Shown: in pieces, positions 57,531 through 64,000 of the stretch
How the letters are laid out: each line of letters begins with the position of its first letter
Position numbering within the stretch: position 1 is the first letter of the stretch
Assembly (NCBI RefSeq): GCF_011386835.1
Contig: NC_088792.1
Location: 39,174,882-39,238,881 of the forward strand
Origin: Chrysemys picta bellii
Lineage: Eukaryota; Chordata; Testudines; Emydidae
Reading direction: 5' to 3'
Length of the DNA stretch: 64,000 nt
The notes under the pieces: model-generated
Databases searched by the model: none
What the model was told of the DNA's origin: nothing
What the model saw: the letters and a program-made list of their open reading frames with translations, nothing else
Made by a program: the position numbers and the translations under genes

Positions 57531-59689
57531 ACCCCAAGATCTTTACAAGGACAGTCTCCCAACCTCCCCCACTCCCATGAGGAGATAAGTCAATGTTGTA
57601 TGACTCATTTGTTCTGAGCAACCATAACTAAAGTTCAGTAAACTGTCAAATAGCTTATTAGCTGCCCTTTGCATTTTCAGTGGGTTTGGGTCTCCCACTC
57701 TCTTGGCAAGAACCTAAACAGTATTTTTCATAAGAGCCAAATAATACAACAAAGTAATAATCCCTGCTTGTGCTCAGTGATGTCTTTCTAGCACTCTTAT
57801 TTTTGTTCTCCCTTCCAGCTGGCTGTTGAGTGTTCCCTTGGTATAATTTACCATAATTTTGCATGATAATTCTGGCGTCTAGAAGGATAAATGAGTTGTC
57901 TAATGCAACTTGGTTTTTATGGGTTTGCAAAACAGATACAAACAGACAAAAGGAAAAAATCTCTCACATACACAGAGAAGTGTAAGGTGGAAAACATGTA
58001 AGCAGGACATACAGAAGAAAAAATGTCTGCATTCTGTTCTGGGCTTACCACTAGTTTTCTTTGTCAGATTTAAGAGAAAGTGGAATGGCTGTGTTCCCAC
58101 TTTCTTACATTTGTGACCTGATAGGTAAATGGGCTAAGTGATTAACTCTGTACCTTGGCAGTGTACCAAAATTTCAATTTCTAGCTGAGTATTAAATATG
58201 AAACCTAGCTGGAAACTGAAACCATAGCATGTCCAGTAGATAAAAATTGAATCCGTTTCTCCTGCTCCCCAACATCATCTCCATGTTAGATTTTACATCA
58301 AAACAATGATGGAGAATGAAGCTTCCATTTTACTTATTTTGTTAAAATCCTTCATGTTTTTTAAAGGCAGCACTTAGGAAAATCCATAAAAGCTGCATGT
58401 TTAACTTCTCTGATGTTTGTAGATGGACTCAGTACTATATAATGTGTTTGTATAAGAGCAGTAAGCTGGCAAGACTTCCTCAATAAAGTTAGTTTGCGGC
58501 GTGATTTGGTAACCAATAAGGTGCAGAATGAAGACCTACAGATCTACATGACGTACGGTATATATACAGTAGGAAAACTCCTCATCCCTCCTCTGCACCC
58601 AGGGAAGGCCCAAGACAGAGGAAATTGAATGGTTCTATGCAGAGGGAGGAAAAGGATTTGAGTATCTATAGCCTTCTGCTGGAGTTGTGTCAGAAAATAA
58701 CACAGAAGTCCCATCTGTGAAGGCTGATGGGGTTAGGTACTGAATCTGGCGAGGGCTGCTCCCCTTTAGAAATGTGCTGGCCCCCTGGCAAATTGAATTT
58801 TTTGCTGGTAAAGATCCATCCAAACTTGGGGGTGAATTTGGCTCATGGTGTGACAGAGTATTATTTTTCTCTAGTACAATTTTATTTTATTTTAATTCCA
58901 TTGCTCTTCGTAAGATTGACAATCTGCATTTGAAAATGGGGGGAAAGGCTTAAGCTTTTACTGAACAAGGTATGGTGCCTTAGCATGCTGAGTGAAAACC
59001 ACTTGATCTCTGGCAAGCAGAGACATTAATTGCATTACATAAAATCATTTATTTTTTCAGGGATGAAGCCAGTTTCTTGTGTTCAGCAAAAGGACCAAAA
59101 ATTCCCAACAAAAGTGAAAAAGACCCATGGTTAGATTCCAGAGTGACTGCCAATAGAAAAGGTTTAACAAATATCACCTTAGTAGGAATTTCCCCAGAGA
59201 GCGGAGGTGGGTTGGATCTAAAGGCTTAAAGAGGAAAACCCATTCTCCTTTATTTACAGTCTGGATATGCCAGGACTTTGAGACACATAGATCTATACAA
59301 AATTTAATAGCAGGTTGTAAGTTTTAATAAATGTCCTTTCCTTTTCCTCTTGTAACTACTCTTTCTCCTGCATTAACAGTTATTTCTCTCACATTACATT
59401 TTTCAGTTTATGCTTAATGTAGTTTTTGTCTTGCATGTTTATCTGTTGTATTTGGCCTGTTATTTAGTGTAGATAACGCCACTTAATCCTCTTTGACTGC
59501 ATCATTTAAGGGAGTTCACTTGGAGCACCTCTTGAACCCATGCTACTAAATTGTATTCCTTGTGGGTGGATCTGTTTGGTCTTCAGTGGTTCATCCGTGA
59601 CTGCTAGTGGCAAATTGCTCCAATGGCTGGAGATAAGCCATTGAATGGGGAGGGTTCTGAGTTCCTACAGTGAATTCTTTTCAGGTGTC
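57531..59689. other. Non-coding region
   Basis: Short chance frames only, including an antisense pair near 57.9-58.1 kb. No element was delimited. Confidence 0.45.
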
Positions 59690-60165
59690 TGGCTCTTGGG
59701 TCTCACTGACATGCTCAGGGTCTAACTGATCGCTGTATTTGGGGTCAGGAAGGAATTTCCCCCCTAGGTCCCATTGGCAGAGACCCTGGGTTTTTTTGCC
59801 TTCCTCTGCAGCGTGGGGCGTGGGTCGCTTGCTGGTAGGGTGACCAGATGTCCCGATTTTATAGGGACAGTCCCGATTTTTGGGTCTTTTTCTTATATAG
59901 GCTGCTATTACCCCCCACCCCCTGTCCCGATTTTTCACATTTGCTGTCTGGTCACCCTACTTGCTGGTTTGAACAACAATAAGTGGTGGATTCTGTGTAA
60001 CTTGAAGTCTTTAAATCATGATTTGAGGATTTCAGTAACTCAGGCAGAGATTATGGGTCTATTACAGGAGTGAGTGGGTGAGGTTCTGTGGCCTGTGATG
60101 TGAAGGAGGTCAGACTAGATGATCACAATGAGTCCCTTCTAACCTTAAAATCTATGCATGTATGA
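59690..60165 (+). mobile_element. CR1 3' tail repeat, split by a MITE
   Basis: It matches 975-1378 over its whole length (gatcgc-gtatttggggtcagg, tgccttcctctgcagcgtgggg, aacttgaagtctttaaatca, ggtcagactagatgatcaca). The MITE at 59836-59959 interrupts it. Removing the MITE and one copy of its 8-bp duplication restores collinearity with the other copy. Confidence 0.75.
59836..59959 (+). mobile_element. hAT-type MITE with perfect 8-bp target duplication
   Basis: TAGGGTGACCAGA and TCTGGTCACCCTA form the TIR. CTTGCTGG is duplicated exactly at 59828-59835 and 59960-59967. It is 124 bp, non-coding, and contains repeated tcccgattttt words. The other family member is at 27672-27793. Confidence 0.93.
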
Positions 60166-62267
60166 GCTGAAGCAAACAGGAGAAAGTTCGAACTGGAACT
60201 CAAGCATATAAAGAGTCACACATGATAAGTATGACAAGCTGGGGTTTAGCATCACTGTGGCATAACAATGATTTTCCAGTAAAAGTTTCTTGCTGTGTCT
60301 GAAGGTCGGGCATAGAACACACTTCTTGTTATGGCATTGAGGAAATAAACCTGTTTAAACTATATTACTGGTAAAAATGCAGTTACAGAAATGTAGCATT
60401 TAATAAACCATTGCATAGTCTTCTGACGTGTATCTGTGATCACAAGAAGTGATTTTAATTGCTTGGGGAAGAGTTAGGTGAATGGTTTAAACAAAGTATA
60501 AATAACTATGATAAAACTAGGATGATTAAATTAATTTACAATATTAGATGAGAAAAGAAATTCACAAAACATTCCATTGTTGACACAGTGAGGCATTTTG
60601 TAAGATGAGGACCCCTGAAGTTAAGCCAGCATTACTTCCTATGCCTATGGTAAATAGTGAAAGCATTTATACCAGTAATTTTTTAGCATAAATGCTTTTA
60701 TTACTTAAAAACACTTCAGAATGCTATATAACATTGTTAGAAAAAAATTGCAAATGATCATGCTGTGTGAAATAATAGAATTTGGAAATTGCTTATATGT
60801 TTAATTATGATACCAACGGAGGTGTCAACTGGTTGCCAGTTGCATTAGGGGTAGAAAAAGTTAAAACAATTTTAAGAAAATTTGAAATTTAAATGGGAAA
60901 GTCATAACTTGAATGGAAACTCTGGAATTGACTGAATTTGATAAATAGCTATTGATGCACCTTAATGGGGCAATGTCAGAGTTGGTAGCCCTAAAATTTG
61001 ATCCCCTTCCACTTGTGTAAAACTCATGCTTATTCTCTGCCCCTCCCTTCTGTGTTTTTTATTGGCCTTCTAAAGAGACGCTTCAACAATATTAAAACAC
61101 AGCAGTTATATAGAGAGCCACCATAGCCCACATGAGTGTGCATGTTACACATCTCAGTTTGTTGTGCCAGCTCTGTTCTTGAAATTAATAAGAATCTTGC
61201 ACTTTGGTTTCTGATTTTAATTATTTCATATTCTTGGGTTTAATTCTTCTGGTGCATAGAAGAAATAAAAGGTTTGTTGTTGTTTTATTTTAAAATTCAG
61301 GAGTAATTTTTAAGCAATAAAAGTGTTTTTACAAAAAATGTCAGTTTAAATGTTTTCACCGCCTACCAGTGGCATAGATGTAAGGCTGATATTGTTCTAG
61401 GTAGGGTTTCTGAGCTTTTCATGATGTGGATCTAGAAATTTGCGAGTATTGCAGAAGTCATCCAAAATATTACAAACTGATGTTTTATTATTCAGCGAAG
61501 CTTATATCTGTGCTGTAACCTCTTCAAATCACAGCGCACACACACATGTGCGTACCCCTTTTTCCCTCCCCGTCAATTACCAGTGCTGTTTGTACCGACC
61601 TTGCTACTATAGTCATCTCTGTGTTTCTGGTTTCCTGCCTCCACAGTTAGCTCCATCCACCAGGTCTCTTGCAATCTTTTTGGATCCCATGGTAGCAGTG
61701 ATCTCTTGTTTTTCACTATCTCTGTCAAGTTCCAGCCTCCATTCTGGTGCTGTTGGTATCACAGCCCTCTGCTCAGCTGGTTGCTACTGTTTTCTTTTTA
61801 ATTTTCAAAACACCACCGTCCCCTAAGGTTTTGGATATGCAGAAGACCCATTTCCAGTAAGCTAGGACTCTTCAGCCAAGTGCTAACTTAAAAATAAAAG
61901 AGTTTTTTGGATGTTGAAGATGAAATAGAATTTTTTTTTCTTGAAATAGAAGAAAATATTACCCAGCAATAAACTAACCATTAATTTTAAAAAAGCAACA
62001 TTAATAACTAAATGTACAAAACTATCATTACAAAATGGACAACTTTGGAAATTTAAAAAATGTACTGTAAGTTGATAAGCTAATTAACAAGCATCACACA
62101 AATAAAGAATAGCTGGGGTAGGTCATATTTAATATTAATCAATCCTTAACAGAGAAGAAAAAGAAAAATCTTAAATGGGAAAGAAAAAAGAAAAAGGGGA
62201 GGAAGAAAAAGTAAATTACAAATTAAATTTCTCTTTCTTATCTAACGCTTGCATTGGCCTGTTTATA
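60166..62267. other. Non-coding region
   Basis: A 128-codon frame at 61440-61826 is Ser-rich with no recognisable domain; I do not call it a gene. Nothing else is supported. Confidence 0.4.
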
Positions 62268-62345
62268 TTTTTCTTTTCTTTTCTTTTCTTTTCTTTTCTT
62301 TTCTTTTCTTTTCTTTTCTTTTCTTTTCTTTTCTTTTCTTTTCTT
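62268..62345. repeat. (TTTTC)n microsatellite, about 15 units
   Basis: A perfect pentanucleotide array. It encodes a spurious Phe/Leu/Ser repeat in a 74-codon frame. Confidence 0.97.
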
Positions 62346-62454
62346 AGTCCAAATCTTATGAAGATGTTGTTGGTTTTTCATCCTGTCTCTGATATGTAAC
62401 TTATTCAGAGAGTAGGAATGATTTTAGTCAATGGGAATTTTGATATTGACTTCA

Positions 62455-62720
62455 AGAGGTATGTCTACCCTGCAGCTGGGAGTGAGCTTCCAAGCCCAGG
62501 TAGATAGACTCATGTGAGAGGGGATTGAGCCAGTACGCTAAAAATAGCAGTGGGGATGTTGTGTCTTGGGCTGTTAAGTCCACCCAGCCCCTCTGGGTCT
62601 GAGCTCAGGTGGTCTGTACTAGAGACTCAATGTCCGCACTATTATTTTTAGCATGCTAGCTTGAGTGGTGCTAGCATAAATCTGTCTACCAGGATACAAT
62701 GAGGTCAGGATTTCACCCAA
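62455..62720. repeat. Foldback MITE-like repeat
   Basis: The ends are imperfectly inverted (atgtctaccctgcagc... / ...gtctaccaggata). Internal inverted words (gctaaaaatagcagtggg, cactattatttttagcatgc) mirror each other. It shares motifs with 46740-47055. Confidence 0.55.
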
Positions 62721-62934
62721 CATGTTAATCTTGCAGTGAATCCTGATATCATTTCATCACTCCTTGCAAATTGACAGATCTTTTAAATCAGTGCACACTA
62801 TAATTTTAAATTTTTACTTTTAGTCCCATATTTTGTTTTCTATCTGGATTTCTCCATTAGAGAGATTGAAAAATGACCACATTAGAGTCTATCCTCTCCT
62901 TAATATATTACTACATATAAAAGGTAACAGGGAA

Positions 62935-63625
62935 GGGAAATGCACAAATTGGTAGATAGGCACCAGTTGGAGCCAATTTTAGGAAAGGCGCAGTTTGGTT
63001 TTAGAAAAGGCAAAGGGACAACAGCTGGAATGTTGGTGGAAAAGAAGCTGGAGGGAAACATTCAGCACGTTTGGTTTTTTCCGATTTGGACAAAGTACTT
63101 AGGAGACTGCTGGTACCTCTGTTACAATTCTGTGTGGTATTGGAAGACTTTGTCCAGATGGTGATGAGTTTGCATGATGGTTCCGTTGCAAAAATAAGGA
63201 TGCCCTTTGGTGTAATGGAGGGGTTTGAGGTCAAGGTTGGACTCCACCAGGGATCAGTACTTAGTCTGTTACTATTCATAATTGTGATGGGAGCAAATCC
63301 AAATGGAAAGTGGTACAAAGTTGACCTAAGCAAATGACATTGTACTAATGGCTGAGAATGAGGAAGATTTTGTCTGGGTGACTGATGCATGGAACAGGGA
63401 ACTAATAAACTTTGGTCTCAAAATGAGTAAAGAAACGACTGAAGTCATGGGGGTGACTGGTGCATAACCAGGACAGATGAATATCAACATCAGGGGCTGG
63501 TGCCTAAATCAGGTTTCAGTGTTTAAGTACCCTGAGGACTGATTAGTGGCAAATGGAGAAATCAACAGAGAACAGAAAGCAAGGCTGCTGAGTGCAGGGA
63601 GGTCTGGTGCAAGATAAAGGGAGTG
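62935..63625 (+). pseudogene. RTE-like LINE reverse transcriptase
   Basis: 62940 onward reads LGKAQFGFRKGKGTTAGML. The 63071-63337 frame reads VQMVMSLHDGSVAKI and GFEVKVGLHQGSVLSLLLFIIVM. After a frameshift come ADDIVLMAENEEDF (63334 onward), NFGLKMSKETTEVM and NGEINREQKARL. This RT motif set (GFRKGxGTT, FEVKVGLHQGS, ADDIVL) is that of RTE-type LINEs, distinct from the CR1 and L2 copies. The motif-A segment is missing. The tail of the ORF is disrupted by foldbacks. Confidence 0.8.
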
Positions 63626-63742
63626 ATTTATGATAAATGGATGCTCCAGACTACTTAAGGGACAATGATACAAAACCATGGTCTTACCATGGTTTTGTAT
63701 CATTGTCCCTTAAGTAGTCTGGAGCATCCATTTATCATAAAT
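63626..63742. repeat. Perfect 57-nt inverted repeat with 3-nt loop
   Basis: Arms 63626-63682 and 63686-63742 are complementary at all 57 positions around CTT. The left arm is RTE coding sequence (KGQ-YKTMV). The right arm is its exact complement and replaces the expected continuation. Confidence 0.97.
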
Positions 63743-63751
63743 ATATATTTA

Positions 63752-63793
63752 TGATCTATACAGAAGATATATATGTATCTTCTGTATAGATCA
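63752..63793. repeat. Second perfect inverted repeat, 18-nt arms
   Basis: Arms 63752-63769 and 63776-63793 pair fully around TATATG. A 22-bp palindrome (63734-63755) links this hairpin to the larger one. Confidence 0.95.
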
Positions 63794-63861
63794 AAGACAT
63801 GAGAATCCAAAGAAAGGCACTTGAGAAAACTTGAAGCTGTTGAAATAAGATGTTTGAGGGC
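63794..63861 (+). pseudogene. RTE-like LINE continuation
   Basis: Beyond the foldbacks the frame reads EKLEAVEIRCLRAV, matching the LExxExRxLR block near the end of RTE ORFs. The LINE therefore resumes after the foldback, with some sequence lost. Confidence 0.55.
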
Positions 63862-64000
63862 AGTAAGGGGGTGACTAGGATGATCAGAGGAATGGAAAAC
63901 CTGTCGTATGAAAGGAGACTAGAGGAGCTTGGGTTGTTTAGTCTGACAAAGCGAAGGCTGAGGGGGGATATGATTGCTATCTTTAAATATATCAGAGGGA
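63862..64000 (+). pseudogene. CR1 LINE C-terminal region, runs off the window
   Basis: GVTRMIRGMENLSYERRLEEL, then LFSLTKRRLRGDMIAIFKYI is the CR1 C-terminal block, collinear with 5900-6020. It directly abuts the RTE remnant, so the CR1 was inserted into or next to it. The right end lies outside the window. Confidence 0.85.

Noticed and set aside
61440..61826. 128-codon Ser/Leu-rich frame
   Set aside because: Its hydrophobic segments look like translated pyrimidine-rich DNA. No family resemblance.

Overview
This is a window of vertebrate nuclear DNA with no host protein-coding exon that I can recognise. Almost every interpretable signal is a transposable element. The mix is CR1 LINEs of several ages, L2-like and RTE-like LINE fragments, a DIRS-type tyrosine-recombinase retrotransposon, a Ty3/gypsy-type pol remnant, LTR-like segments, MIR-like SINEs, and hAT- and mariner-type MITEs. 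From memory this mix fits a sauropsid, most likely a turtle. That assignment is inference, not a search result.

Layout. 0-6.4 kb: an old minus-strand CR1 split by a younger CR1 tail, an L2 piece, then a 2.2-kb plus-strand CR1 holding the C-terminal part of the endonuclease, the reverse transcriptase and the 3' tail. 6.4-32 kb: mostly non-coding DNA with MITEs that keep terminal inverted repeats and target duplications (6782-6967, 9503-9678, 15968-16781, 27672-27793), an LTR-like segment near 20.3-21.1 kb, and minus-strand CR1 copies at 22.5-23.4 and 28.2-30.8 kb. A mariner-type MITE sits in the last of these. 32-33.6 kb: a GC-rich repeat with G-rich tandem motifs and one member of a repeat pair whose partner is at 41.9-42.6 kb.

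37.2-39.7 kb: the most notable locus. It has a nearly intact coding region of about 560 codons, broken once by a stop plus frameshift at 38039-38042. It encodes a Cys-rich, zinc-finger-like N-terminus and a C-terminal domain with HGERFH and CCFLCEWD motifs. I recall it as an uncharacterised family dispersed in arthropods and some vertebrates. Upstream lie four exact copies of a 10-mer (ATGATGCAAT and its complement) that match the ATF4-C/EBP composite element. Downstream, on the opposite strand, is a convergent 58-codon open frame that may be a remnant of a second gene. It looks like a poorly described DNA transposon, far less decayed than its surroundings.

42-46.5 kb: a long imperfect hairpin repeat, then a decayed DIRS-type element with RT, RNase H-like region, tyrosine recombinase and split terminal repeats. 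52.9-57.5 kb: an LTR-like segment, a hAT fragment and a gypsy-type RNase H/integrase remnant with a probable 3' LTR. 59.7-60.2 kb: a CR1 tail carrying a MITE with a perfect 8-bp target duplication. 62.3-64.0 kb: a (TTTTC)n microsatellite, a foldback repeat, and an RTE-like LINE fragment interrupted by a chain of foldbacks with 57-nt perfect arms. A CR1 then runs off the end of the window.

No rRNA, functional tRNA, CRISPR or bacterial-type operon is present. The coding remnants do not form a pathway; they are independent mobile elements in a gene-poor or intronic region.
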